A stretch of 64,000 nt of DNA from Clostridiales bacterium (GTDB lineage Bacteria > Bacillota > Clostridia > Christensenellales > Aristaeellaceae): assembly GCA_017569285.1 (NCBI GenBank), contig CP069419.1, positions 1,736,001 to 1,800,000 on the forward strand, written 5' to 3'. Below the pieces are notes generated by a model that saw only the letters and a list, made by a program, of their open reading frames with translations, did no database searches and was not told the DNA's origin. The translations under genes were made by a program, and so were the position numbers. Positions 37,097-45,521 of the stretch are shown here, one piece after another; position 1 is the stretch's first letter; each line of letters opens with the position of its first letter.

Positions 37097-38386
37097 ATGG
37101 ATTTCGGAACGGTGATAAACCGGCTGAAAACCAGAATACGCAATTATTCCTTTCGGGATCATTGGTATAAAAGAATTCTGCCGGAAAAACTGAAACACGC
37201 ATTAAGCCGGAGCATTCTGAAAGTGCTGTCCTCGAAAACCGGAAAGCCGGCTCCCTATAAAGCCGGGGAGTTTCCGGAGGGGATCAACCTGTATGGGTTC
37301 TTCCGGGCGGAGAACGGATTGGCGCAAGGCGTAAAGCTGTATGCGAACGCGATTGAACAGGCGGGCATTCCGCATTGTTTCGTGAACACGGACTTCCTCG
37401 GATGGCTTCCGCAAAAAGACACTTCGTTTGACGACCGGCTTACGGATGACAACAAGTACGCGGTCAATATCATCCACATCAATCCTGACCAGTGGATGGA
37501 AGCGGTGGGGATGTTCCCCAGGAGCCACTTTGACCGCCATTACAACATCGGTGTATTCCTGTGGGAGTTGGAGCGGGTTCCCGACCACTGGCTGCCGATA
37601 TTTGAACAGGTGGATGAAGTCTGGGCACCGTCGGAGTTTGTGGCAAAGGCGATCCGGAAGGTGACCCAGAAACCGGTTTACCGGATTCCGTACGGCATCC
37701 TGACCCCGACAGTACCGCTTTCGCGCGAGGGTTTCCATCTGCCGGATGACACATTCCTGGTACTGCTGGCTTATGACTCCAACAGCTATGCTTCCAGGAA
37801 AAATCCGGACGCTGCGATCCGGGCATTCCGGGAAGCCTTCGGCGATAAACCGGGAGATGCCCGGATGGTGATCAAGATCAACAATCCGAAGGAAGAAGAG
37901 ATCGCCCATATCCGGGAGGTTGCCGGCAACCCGAACAGCTATATCCTGATGACGGAACGGCTGGACCGGAAGCAGATGAACCGGCTGATTCAGCTGTGCG
38001 ATGTGTATATCAGCCTGCACCGCAGCGAAGGATTCGGCCTGGTGATGGCGGAGGCCATGAACCTGGGCGTTCCCGTAGTGGCAACTAACTGGTCCGCGAA
38101 CACGGAGTTTATGCCGGAAGATGCCGCATGCATGGTGGGATATGATATGGTGCCGGTCGGCGATGCGTATCAGTTTGACAACACCGGCCTGACATGGGCG
38201 GACGCGGATGTACACCAGGCGGCGGAATACCTTAAAAAGCTGAAGGATGACGCGGCTTACAGGAAGCAGATGGCCCGGGCCGGACAGGAATATATCCGGG
38301 AATACCTGAGCGTGGAGAAATCCTCTGAAATGATCCGGGAACGGATGCAGGAGATTATGGGGAAACACAAAAAGACAGGACATTGA
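37097..38386 (+). CDS. GT4 glycosyltransferase
   Basis: A 429-aa GT-B enzyme. The donor-binding C-terminal half contains LLAYDSNSYASRKNPDAAIRAF, YISLHRSEGFGLVMAEAMNLGVPVVATNWS with an intact E-x7-E motif, and a closing helical region. The N-terminal basic amphipathic segment could hold it to the membrane. It probably starts or caps the polymer made by the double GT4 upstream. It begins 21 nt after that gene with a GCGGAGGCG ribosome site. Confidence 0.85.
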   Translation: MDFGTVINRLKTRIRNYSFRDHWYKRILPEKLKHALSRSILKVLSSKTGKPAPYKAGEFPEGINLYGFFRAENGLAQGVKLYANAIEQAGIPHCFVNTDFLGWLPQKDTSFDDRLTDDNKYAVNIIHINPDQWMEAVGMFPRSHFDRHYNIGVFLWELERVPDHWLPIFEQVDEVWAPSEFVAKAIRKVTQKPVYRIPYGILTPTVPLSREGFHLPDDTFLVLLAYDSNSYASRKNPDAAIRAFREAFGDKPGDARMVIKINNPKEEEIAHIREVAGNPNSYILMTERLDRKQMNRLIQLCDVYISLHRSEGFGLVMAEAMNLGVPVVATNWSANTEFMPEDAACMVGYDMVPVGDAYQFDNTGLTWADADVHQAAEYLKKLKDDAAYRKQMARAGQEYIREYLSVEKSSEMIRERMQEIMGKHKKTGH

Positions 38387-38390
38387 TCTG

Positions 38391-38816
38391 ATGAACCAGA
38401 AAATGAAGGAGATCATCCGGTTTGCGGTGTCCGGCGGGGTATGCTTCCTGATCGAGTTTGCCCTGCTGGTGCTGCTGCGGGATACCTGCGGGCTGGATAC
38501 GCTGGTGGCCACACCGATTGCCTTTACGGTATCGGTGATCGTGAACTACCTGTTCTGTGTGAAATGGGTGTTCCCGGATGCCGGTAAGCAGGGAAACAGG
38601 GCGCGGATTGCGTTTTTTGTTTCCAGCGTCATGGGGCTGTTCCTGAATGAAGGCCTGATGTGGCTGTTCCGGGTCATCTTCGGGGAGGACACCGTGGTCT
38701 TTACGGTATTCTCGTTTACGGTGACCATGTATATGGTGAACAAGGTTCTGGCAACGCTGATCGTAATGGTGTGGAATTACATTACGAAGCGGTATATCCT
38801 GAAGAAATTAAAGTGA
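38391..38816 (+). CDS. GtrA-family membrane protein
   Basis: A 141-aa protein with four helices. IIRFAVSGGVCFLIEFALLVLL and TPIAFTVSVIVNYLFCVKWVF are the conserved first and second helix segments of the GtrA/DPMS1-C family, whose members help flip polyprenyl-phosphate-linked sugars. It ends the operon, 4 nt after the GT4 gene. It could serve either this glycan or the ArnC-like pathway upstream. Confidence 0.87.
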   Translation: MNQKMKEIIRFAVSGGVCFLIEFALLVLLRDTCGLDTLVATPIAFTVSVIVNYLFCVKWVFPDAGKQGNRARIAFFVSSVMGLFLNEGLMWLFRVIFGEDTVVFTVFSFTVTMYMVNKVLATLIVMVWNYITKRYILKKLK

Positions 38817-38922
38817 TTCAAAGGGGCTTTCAGTAATTTCTGCAATTTAATATCTCTTAATATTCCCAATTGGCTCCCACTCATTAGAAAAAGATCTCAT
38901 TGACAATATTGCAAATATTCAT

Positions 38923-39022
38923 CGCTAACGTCGTTACTGCTCAATTTGGCGGTTGACACAAATCATCATGGAGTGTATGATGTCATTGAAAAGTTGCGAC
39001 GCTATCGTCGTGATTGCTCAAT
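38923..39022 (+). repeat. Imperfect 23-bp direct repeats around a promoter
   Basis: Repeat 1 (38923-38945) and repeat 2 (39000-39022) match at 20 of 23 positions, with the shared frame CGCTA-CGTCGT-A-TGCTCAAT. They flank the promoter at 38953-38981 on both sides. Repeat 1 also contains an internal near-palindrome, TAACG-T-CGTTA. They may be operator sites. The surrounding gap (38817-39034) is AT-rich and holds no gene. Confidence 0.65.
38953..38981 (+). promoter_or_regulatory. Strong promoter for the AAA_14 ATPase gene
   Basis: A perfect TTGACA (38953-38958), 17 nt, then TATGAT (38976-38981), 54 nt before the ATG at 39035. Confidence 0.8.
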
Positions 39023-39034
39023 GGGGTGATTTTC

Positions 39035-40309
39035 ATGGTTTCCCGGGATCAGTATCTTGAACGACTGAAGGATTATATGTGGGATGGCCAGGTAAAAGTA
39101 ATTACCGGCATTCGCAGATGTGGTAAATCTGTGCTTTTATTTGATTTGTTCCATCAATATCTGTTGACAACAGGTGTTCCGGAAGATCATATCATCCAGA
39201 TTGAACTGGACCAGCGTAAAGACGCAAAGTACAGGAATCCCATCACATTGGCTGATGCAATCAGTATCCGGCTTCAGGGAACAAAAGAACAATTCTATCT
39301 GTTCATCGATGAGGTTCAGTTTGCATATCCGGTAGAAGATCCGGACAATCCGGGCTATGAAATAACAATCTATGATATGCTTAACGAACTGAAGGGCTAT
39401 CCGAACCTGGATGTATATGTGACCGGCAGCAATTCGAAAATGCTGTCAAGCGATATTGCCACACAATTCAGGGGCAGGGCATCTATTGTTTATGTCTGGC
39501 CGCTTTCCTTTGCGGAGTATCATCAGGCCGTCGGTGGAGACCGGCGCGATAATTTTGATCATTATCTGGTTTATGGCGGAATGCCTTATCTGCTGAACTT
39601 GAAAACGGACAGGCAGCAGCAGGATTATCTTGCTTCCCTGTTTCGGGAAGTCTATGTAAAGGATATCATTGAGCACAATGGGATCGAACGCCGGGATGTG
39701 CTGGAAGATATGCTGGATTTTCTGGGGTCGTCCATCAGTTCCCTGACCAATCCAACGAATATTACCAATTCGCTGAACAGTATGCGGCATGCAAACATCA
39801 GTTCCAATACCATCAGCGCTTATCTCGGATATATGAAAGAAGCTTTCCTGATTTATGAAGCGAAACGTTATGACATAAAAGGGAAATCATACTTTGATTT
39901 TCCGAATAAGTATTATTTCACAGATGTGGGCCTTCGGAATGCCCGCCTGAGTTTCCGGCAGATTGATCCCGGCCATATGATGGAGAACCTCATTTATATC
40001 GAGCTTCTGCGCCGCGGATATGCTGTGGATGTCGGAGTGGTAACCGACCGCAGAAACGGACAAAACAAACAAAAGGAAATTGATTTTGTAGTCAACAGCG
40101 GGAATGGGCGGATGTATATCCAGTCTGCATGGCAGATTCCTGAAGGTAAAAAAGAGACGGCGGAAGAAGATTCTCTTCGGCTTCCTGCCGACTTCTTCCG
40201 GAAAATCATGATTCGGTCTGATATTCCCGGAATCATGACAGACGAAAAGGGGATTATTCACTGCAATATAATTGATTTCCTTTTGCAGAAGAATCTAATT
40301 ACAGTGTGA
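39035..40309 (+). CDS. AAA_14/DUF4143 family ATPase
   Basis: A 424-aa single-gene ATPase. The P-loop TGIRRCGKSVLL is near residue 25 and the Walker B FLFIDEVQ-like LFIDEVQFAYP near 90; VYVTGSNSKMLSSDIATQFRGR is the sensor-like stretch of this family. The C-terminal half (about 200-424) is DUF4143, with nuclease-like HMMENLIYIELLRRGY and KEIDFVV. Such genes are common, scattered in anaerobe and archaeal genomes and of unknown role. The ATG at 39035 follows GGGGTGA; a TTG at 39014 is less likely. Codon use is more AT-rich than in the genes on either side, suggesting separate acquisition. Confidence 0.85.
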   Translation: MVSRDQYLERLKDYMWDGQVKVITGIRRCGKSVLLFDLFHQYLLTTGVPEDHIIQIELDQRKDAKYRNPITLADAISIRLQGTKEQFYLFIDEVQFAYPVEDPDNPGYEITIYDMLNELKGYPNLDVYVTGSNSKMLSSDIATQFRGRASIVYVWPLSFAEYHQAVGGDRRDNFDHYLVYGGMPYLLNLKTDRQQQDYLASLFREVYVKDIIEHNGIERRDVLEDMLDFLGSSISSLTNPTNITNSLNSMRHANISSNTISAYLGYMKEAFLIYEAKRYDIKGKSYFDFPNKYYFTDVGLRNARLSFRQIDPGHMMENLIYIELLRRGYAVDVGVVTDRRNGQNKQKEIDFVVNSGNGRMYIQSAWQIPEGKKETAEEDSLRLPADFFRKIMIRSDIPGIMTDEKGIIHCNIIDFLLQKNLITV

Positions 40310-40384
40310 ATACAGAAAGGTCTTTATCTAGGTAATGGAGAACGATAAATCAACCGGAATTTTAGAGAATCAGGAGGAACAGGA

Positions 40385-41956
40385 ATGTACAGTTGTCCGG
40401 GATGCGGGTCGCAGATGACGTTCGATATCGCGGGCCAGCAGCTGAAGTGCGGGCGGTGCGAGCGGACGATGTCGATTATTGAGGCGGATGAGCTGGAGGC
40501 CCGGCAGGCGGGAAGCAGCTTTTCCGCGGATGTGCTTTCGTGCCCGACCTGCGGGGCGCAGATCCATGCAGTGAACGCCGCGGCCGCGGCGTTCTGCAGC
40601 TACTGCGGATCGTCCGTGATGCTCGAGCAGAAAAAGAAAACAGAGGTTGAGGCACCGGAAAAGGTGGCGCCGTTCCAGATCACGCGGGAGCAGTGCTTTG
40701 AAAAGTACCAGGATATGCTGAAGCACAGCTTCTGCGTGGACCATACGCTGAAGCGGGACATCAAACCGGAAAGCTTCCGGGGAATCTATGTGCCGTACCA
40801 TACCTACAATGCCTGGGTCAAAGGCACAGTCGAGCTGGAGGGGAATGAAACCAAAGGCAACACGACGTATTACTACAAGACGGAAGTGGAGCTGAACCAC
40901 CAGTACGAGGGCATCCTGCATGACGCGTCCAAGGAAATGCCGGATGAGCTTTCCGAGAAGATTTCACATGTGGAGCAGAAGGACTTCATGCCCTTCTCCC
41001 CGGCCTACCTGAGCGGGTTCTACGCGGATGTGGCGGACACTTCTCCGAACGCGTATATTCCCTATGCCCGGAGCGAGGCGGTCCGGAAAGGCCTGGAGGA
41101 TACCATGGCTGACCTGAACGACGGCCTGACCTACCAGCCGACGGCCAGTCAGAAGCAGCTGCTGAAGCTGGCCAAGGCGGAGTACACCGGGGATACGCTG
41201 GTACCGGTATGGTTCATGAGCATGAAGAGCAAGGGCCGTGTGCTGTACGCGGTGCAGAACGGCGTTACCGGGGATATGTGGGCGGACCGGCCGCTGGACA
41301 TCCCGCGGTTCGCCCTGGTGACCGCGGTGCTGGCAGTGCTGCTGTTTGTGATCTTCAATATGTTCCTGACGCTGCGGCCGGAAATGGCCATGGTGGTTGC
41401 TATGCTGCTGGCGGTGGGCGCGCAGTTCGCGGTGAACGGGCGCCGGAGGACGGTGTTTAACCGGGAGAACCGGAAGGAAGCCGCCGGGAAGAAAGTGGAT
41501 GATATCCTGGAGCAGGTGAAGCAGACCACGAAGCTGGCGAAAAAGGCCGAGAACGGATCGATGTACGCTACGCTGGGTTCCCTGGGGGTCATCGGGGCGG
41601 GCGTCGCGCTGGCGGTCGGCATGTACCTGATGAGCAGCATCGGGAACATCAAAGTGTATAAGATTGCGGCGCTTGTGCTGACCGCCGCGATGGCGGCGGT
41701 GACGCTGGGAAGCGGGAAGAAACGGAGCTCGCTGCCCTGGGGCAGCATCGCGGCGCTGATCGCGATGGCCATTGGGTGCGTGCTGCTGATCCTGGATCCG
41801 TTCCACAGCGATGACCGGGCGTATTACCTGGTCACGGTGGGAATCATGGCGGCGGTCATCTGGGAATGCATCGATTTGCTGCGGGTCTATAACCGCAGCT
41901 GCTCGAACCCGCTTCCGCAGTTTACAAGCCATACGGGAGGTGAGGACCTTGCGTAA
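40385..41956 (+). CDS. Zinc-ribbon membrane protein
   Basis: A 523-aa protein. The first 80 residues hold two zinc ribbons, each with two Cys pairs: SCPGCG with KCGRCE, and SCPTCG with FCSYCG. The middle (90-300) is a soluble region with no recognised fold. Five or six helices follow from about residue 305 (FALVTAVLAVLLFVIFNMFL onward). Proteins annotated as TFIIB-type zinc ribbon often sit beside TPM-domain genes in Clostridia, as here; the next gene overlaps by 8 nt. The function is unknown; a role in membrane quality control is a guess. Confidence 0.75.
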   Translation: MYSCPGCGSQMTFDIAGQQLKCGRCERTMSIIEADELEARQAGSSFSADVLSCPTCGAQIHAVNAAAAAFCSYCGSSVMLEQKKKTEVEAPEKVAPFQITREQCFEKYQDMLKHSFCVDHTLKRDIKPESFRGIYVPYHTYNAWVKGTVELEGNETKGNTTYYYKTEVELNHQYEGILHDASKEMPDELSEKISHVEQKDFMPFSPAYLSGFYADVADTSPNAYIPYARSEAVRKGLEDTMADLNDGLTYQPTASQKQLLKLAKAEYTGDTLVPVWFMSMKSKGRVLYAVQNGVTGDMWADRPLDIPRFALVTAVLAVLLFVIFNMFLTLRPEMAMVVAMLLAVGAQFAVNGRRRTVFNRENRKEAAGKKVDDILEQVKQTTKLAKKAENGSMYATLGSLGVIGAGVALAVGMYLMSSIGNIKVYKIAALVLTAAMAAVTLGSGKKRSSLPWGSIAALIAMAIGCVLLILDPFHSDDRAYYLVTVGIMAAVIWECIDLLRVYNRSCSNPLPQFTSHTGGEDLA

Positions 41957-42683
41957 GGGATTTGCGATTCTGCTGGCTGTCCTGCTGGCGCTGGCCTCCG
42001 TTTCCTTCGCCGCGGCGGACGAAACGGCCTGGCAGGTGGTGATTGAGGACTCCGCCAACCTGCTGAGCGAGGCGGAAGAGGCGGAAGTGCGCACGGAGAT
42101 GGAAACCGTGGCGCAGTACTGCAACGCGGGTCTTTATACGACCAGCCGGCATACCGACATGAGCGCGCAGGAACAGGCGAAGGCCTGGGGAAGAAAGCAG
42201 TTCGGGAATGCGGATTTTACGGTGTTTGTGATTGACATGAACCAGCGGTGGATGGAAATCTACTCATCTGAACGGATCCACCGGGTGGTATCAACCGCCA
42301 AGGCGAACACCATTACGGACAATGTGTATAAGCTGGCCACCCGCGGCCAGTATGCGGACTGCGCGAAGGAAACATTCCGGCAGATCCGGCAGACGCTGGA
42401 AGGCTTTGAGGTGGCTTCGCCCATGCGCTACGCGACCAACGCGCTGGTGGCGGTGGCGGTCGCGATCCTGCTGGCGTACCTGCTGATTTACGCGCGGATG
42501 GAAAAGGAAACCGAGATCAGCCTCCCGGGCATCATCACGGTGATGGCGGCTGGGGCCGGTACGGCGGTGGTCGCGAAAAAACTGACGCGCACAGTCCATC
42601 ACTCTTCCTCTTCCGGCGGCGGCTCCGGCGGTGGCGGCGGAGGCGGTGGTGGCGGCGGCGGAGGCGGCGGCCATGGCTTCTGA
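41949..42683 (+). CDS. Secreted or membrane TPM-domain protein
   Basis: About 244 aa from a TTG start at 41949, chosen because GGGAGGTGAGG lies just ahead; a GTG at 41940 is the alternative. The product begins with a signal peptide (RKGFAILLAVLLALASVSFAAA), then a TPM domain (about 30-150, with VVIEDSANLLSEAEE and FTVFVIDMNQRWMEIYS), a membrane helix and a C-terminal tail of Ser and about 20 Gly ending GHGF. TPM proteins are extracytoplasmic, and this glycine-rich tail is common in the family. It overlaps both neighbours, which points to a three-gene operon. Confidence 0.82.
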   Translation: MRKGFAILLAVLLALASVSFAAADETAWQVVIEDSANLLSEAEEAEVRTEMETVAQYCNAGLYTTSRHTDMSAQEQAKAWGRKQFGNADFTVFVIDMNQRWMEIYSSERIHRVVSTAKANTITDNVYKLATRGQYADCAKETFRQIRQTLEGFEVASPMRYATNALVAVAVAILLAYLLIYARMEKETEISLPGIITVMAAGAGTAVVAKKLTRTVHHSSSSGGGSGGGGGGGGGGGGGGGHGF

Positions 42684-43209
42684 CCTGTATGCATACTGCC
42701 TGTTCTGCCGGACGCAGCGGTGTGAGAAGATTGCCCGGGTACTGGAAGTGAAGGGAATGGCGCGGGCGTTTTCGCCCCGCATCCTGCAGCGGCAGCGCGT
42801 GAAGGGCGAGAATATCCGGAAGTACGCGGATTTCCTGCCGGGATACGTGTTTGCGTTTTCCGAGGAGCCGCTGACGGACTATTCCGTGTTCTTCGGAATC
42901 GACGGGGTGATCCGGAAGGTCGGGCAGGCGGATGAAAACTACGAGCTGCAGGGCTCCGACCGGGAGTTTGCCCTGGAGCTGCTGGAAAAGGACGGCATCG
43001 TCGGCGGGATGCGCATGGTGAAGATCGGCGAGGATGTTACGCTGGACGATCCGCTGTTCGCCGGAAACCGGGGAAAAGTCACCCGGATCGATTACCGGAA
43101 GGAACGCGCCCGGGTGGACTTCACCTTCCGGGGCAACGAGTGCCACACCTGGGTGGCGCTGGAGGACGTGAAAAAGACACCCGGTCCCGAAGAAACGGGA
43201 AAGGAATAA
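42673..43209 (+). CDS. NusG paralogue, LoaP-like transcription antiterminator
   Basis: A 178-aa protein with an N-terminal NGN domain (about 1-110; YAYCLFCRTQRCEKIARVLE, and DFLPGYVFAF for the RNA-polymerase-binding part) and a C-terminal KOW domain (about 120-170; GNRGKVTRIDYRKERARVDFTFRG). Specialised NusG proteins such as LoaP and RfaH let polymerase read through terminators in long operons, often for polysaccharides. The ATG at 42673 lies inside the end of the TPM gene, so an upstream in-frame start at 42631, which would encode only Ala/Glu-rich sequence from the Gly-tail DNA, is rejected. The target operon is unknown. Confidence 0.82.
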   Translation: MASDLYAYCLFCRTQRCEKIARVLEVKGMARAFSPRILQRQRVKGENIRKYADFLPGYVFAFSEEPLTDYSVFFGIDGVIRKVGQADENYELQGSDREFALELLEKDGIVGGMRMVKIGEDVTLDDPLFAGNRGKVTRIDYRKERARVDFTFRGNECHTWVALEDVKKTPGPEETGKE

Positions 43210-43215
43210 GGAATG

Positions 43216-43253
43216 AAGAACCCGCTTCCGTTTGGAAGCGGGTTCTTGTTTTT
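43216..43253 (+). terminator. Strong terminator after the NusG-like gene
   Basis: A perfect 14-bp stem (43216-43229 with 43234-43247; core GAACCCGCTTCC) with a 4-nt GTTT loop is followed by TTGTTTTT. It lies between convergent genes. Confidence 0.92.
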
Positions 43254-43265
43254 GCTGGAGTTGTA

Positions 43266-44432
43266 TTACAGCACGATATCGCCGGGACGGTAGCCCGGGG
43301 GAAGGGGTTCCTCCTCCACAAAGGTGAAATCCGGATCCTCCAGGACAGGGAGGAACGCTTCATAGGGGATGGAATCGAATTCGGGGCCGTAGCTGCTCTG
43401 GCCGAACCATCCCCCTTCCTTGGCCCGGAGGTTCAGGTCCCGGGCAAACTTCGTGTGGTTGGAGCAGTCGTGCACGGCGATGGGCCACTGCTCTTCGGCG
43501 GCGGCCTTCAGCATCTCCAGGGAGATGTCCCGGGAGAACACGGGGCTCATGTAGCCCATGCGGCAGTAATACATGTTTTCGCCGAAGTAGTTGCCGAGGT
43601 TGTTTTCGTTCAGGTGGAGCTCGGCGCAGTTCATAAAGTCGATCCCCGTGGCGAGGATCTTTTGTTTTTTCTTCGCGAACTGCTCTTTGAACTCCCGGGT
43701 CATCGGGGTTTCGATGCCGACCTGCGGGATATACTTTTTCGCTTCCGCCATGGCGTCGATGACTCTGTCATTGCAGTTGGAAGCGCCGAGATTGAAACGG
43801 AGCTCGTCCAGGCCGGCTTCGCCCAGGGCCTTCAGGTTCTCCGTGTTGGCGTTGAGACCATTGGTGTACATGTGCTGGTGGATGCCGGCCTCATGGAAGC
43901 GGCGGATGACGCCGTAGTACTTCTCGATTTCCATGAAGGGCTCCAGGTAGACGTACGCAACGCCGGTGGGCTTCTTCTGCAGGGAGAAGAGCAGCGGCAG
44001 GTCCTCCTCCCGGTAGCGGCCGCCGCCGATTTCCCACAGGCCTTCCCCGATGGGCGGGATGGCGTCCAGGCAGCCGTAGTCATAGCAGAAGGGGCAGGCC
44101 GCGTTGCAGCGGTTGGTCTTGCGCACGGCGGAAAGCCCGGTGCCCAGCAGGCAGCTGCGGCAGCCGGCCGGGAAACGGCCGGCGTCGCCCACATACAGGG
44201 TGCACGCCGGCAGGGACGGATCCCACGGGATGCCTTCCGGATGACCGGGAAGGACGGCCTTCAGGCCGGGAATGGATTTCAGGGTTTCCAGCCGCCGGGC
44301 ATCCACCGCGGTTTCAATCTGGCTGAACACCGCCAGGGCGATTTCCGTCTGGCGGCAGCCGAGGGGCTCCTCCGGCGGAAGTTCGGCGAAAAAGCGGAAC
44401 CAGTTCAGGGCGTCCTGCTTGGAGATTTTCAT
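43266..44432 (-). CDS. Radical SAM enzyme
   Basis: A 388-aa radical SAM protein. The [4Fe-4S] motif CNAACPFC (Cx3Cx2C) lies near residue 111, preceded by a conserved-looking CRSCLLGTG with two more Cys. The middle contains YTNGLNANTENLKALGEAGLDELRFNLGAS, the usual strand and helix pattern of the partial TIM barrel. The N-terminal 90 residues are a separate extension. No substrate family is recognised. It starts at the second ATG (44432), because AGGAGG abuts the first ATG and is 6 nt from the second. It is transcribed away from the SH3 gene. Confidence 0.85.
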   Translation of the reverse strand: MKISKQDALNWFRFFAELPPEEPLGCRQTEIALAVFSQIETAVDARRLETLKSIPGLKAVLPGHPEGIPWDPSLPACTLYVGDAGRFPAGCRSCLLGTGLSAVRKTNRCNAACPFCYDYGCLDAIPPIGEGLWEIGGGRYREEDLPLLFSLQKKPTGVAYVYLEPFMEIEKYYGVIRRFHEAGIHQHMYTNGLNANTENLKALGEAGLDELRFNLGASNCNDRVIDAMAEAKKYIPQVGIETPMTREFKEQFAKKKQKILATGIDFMNCAELHLNENNLGNYFGENMYYCRMGYMSPVFSRDISLEMLKAAAEEQWPIAVHDCSNHTKFARDLNLRAKEGGWFGQSSYGPEFDSIPYEAFLPVLEDPDFTFVEEEPLPPGYRPGDIVL

Positions 44433-44471
44433 GGGCATCCTCCTATATGTTGCGGAATTGTTACAATTTCA

Positions 44472-44500
44472 TTGACAAGACGGACGATATATGGCACAAT
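44472..44500 (+). promoter_or_regulatory. Promoter of the SH3-protein gene
   Basis: TTGACA (44472-44477), 17 nt, CACAAT (44495-44500) in the gap between divergent genes, 86 nt before the ATG at 44586. Confidence 0.6.
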
Positions 44501-44585
44501 GTTCGTGGAATGTCCGGGTGGATTTCCGGGTTTTTGTTTCCGGAAGCACTGCCGGAGGACGGGCATTGGAGAAGGAGAGCGAAGC

Positions 44586-45518
44586 ATGAAGCGTACCGGG
44601 ATCCTGGTATTCGTACTGGCACTTTGCCTGGGCGTCAGCGCCCTGGCCAGCGGCGGCGTGGAATACGACGACGACGGCGGCGTATGGGATTACAACAAGG
44701 GAACCTATACCACCAAGGACGGGCAGACGGTATCCATTATCGATGAGGACGCTGCGACCAAGACGGTCCGGAATTCGGACGGCAGCATGACGATCATCAC
44801 CAATGAGAAGGATATCATCCAGAATCCGGACGGCAGCATCACGCTGGAGTCCGGCCAGGTGATGACGGTGAAAACGGATGAGCAGCGTGCGGCCGAGCAT
44901 GAGCAGGGCTGGTTTTCCGGCATGGCCAAGGCCGCTTCTGTCAACGGCTCCTATACGCCGACGTTCTATACCGATGCGGAAGGCAGCGAGATTGAGGTTC
45001 CCGTGGCGTACATCGGCCTGGGCCGCAGTATGATCAGCCTGAACGGGCAGAACATCCTGGTGGACACGACCTCCCTGCGGTGGGAGACCGAGGCGCCGGA
45101 GGACAAGGTGATCGCGGTCGTCAAGCAGAGCGGCAACGCGAAGCTGCACTCCAAGAAGGACAGCAAGAGCCTCGTGATGGACAAGATCCCGACAGGCCAG
45201 ATCCTGCGGGTCCTCGCCACCGGCAAGCGCTGGACCTTTGTGGACTACAAGGGTATCCGGGGCTATGTCGCCACCAACTACCTCACCTTCTATGCCAACG
45301 GGAAGCAGGAGTACCAGGCCGGCGTGATTGCCACCCGGGCCGGCAAGACCAAGGGAACGGTCACGGTGCATGTACGCAACAAACCCAACGGCAAGCAGCA
45401 GGAGGAATACAAAATCGGAACACCGGTCACAGTCCTCGGGATTGAAGGGGACTGGGCACAGGTGGAGGTGGAAGGCCACAGCTGCTACCTGAAAAAGGAA
45501 TTCATCGTTTTCGAATAA
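44586..45518 (+). CDS. Secreted protein with two SH3-like domains
   Basis: A 310-aa exported protein. It begins with a signal peptide (MKRTGILVFVLALCLGVSALA), then an acidic region with short repeats (VRNSDGSMTIITNE, IQNPDGSITLESGQ). Two bacterial SH3-like modules occupy about residues 170-235 (GNAKLHSKKDSKSLVMDKIPTG) and 245-310 (VTVHVRNKPNGKQQEEYKIGTPVTVLGIEGDWAQV). Such modules bind cell-wall peptides, so a wall-associated role is likely. The frame is open far upstream to 43140, but the signal peptide and GAAGGAG site make 44586 the start. A UUCG-type terminator follows. Confidence 0.85.
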   Translation: MKRTGILVFVLALCLGVSALASGGVEYDDDGGVWDYNKGTYTTKDGQTVSIIDEDAATKTVRNSDGSMTIITNEKDIIQNPDGSITLESGQVMTVKTDEQRAAEHEQGWFSGMAKAASVNGSYTPTFYTDAEGSEIEVPVAYIGLGRSMISLNGQNILVDTTSLRWETEAPEDKVIAVVKQSGNAKLHSKKDSKSLVMDKIPTGQILRVLATGKRWTFVDYKGIRGYVATNYLTFYANGKQEYQAGVIATRAGKTKGTVTVHVRNKPNGKQQEEYKIGTPVTVLGIEGDWAQVEVEGHSCYLKKEFIVFE

Positions 45519-45521
45519 CGG

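Noticed and set aside
33995-37198. A 1067-codon minus-strand ORF
   Set aside because: It lies antisense to the clear double GT4 and coiled-coil genes. GC-rich codon bias leaves the opposite frame open, and its translation has no recognisable domain.
42601-42672. GGC-rich low-complexity repeat
   Set aside because: It encodes the glycine tail of the TPM protein, common in that family, and is not a separate element.
43140-44585. A 482-codon N-terminal extension of the SH3 protein
   Set aside because: It runs antisense through the radical SAM gene. The signal peptide and ribosome site at 44586 mark the true start.
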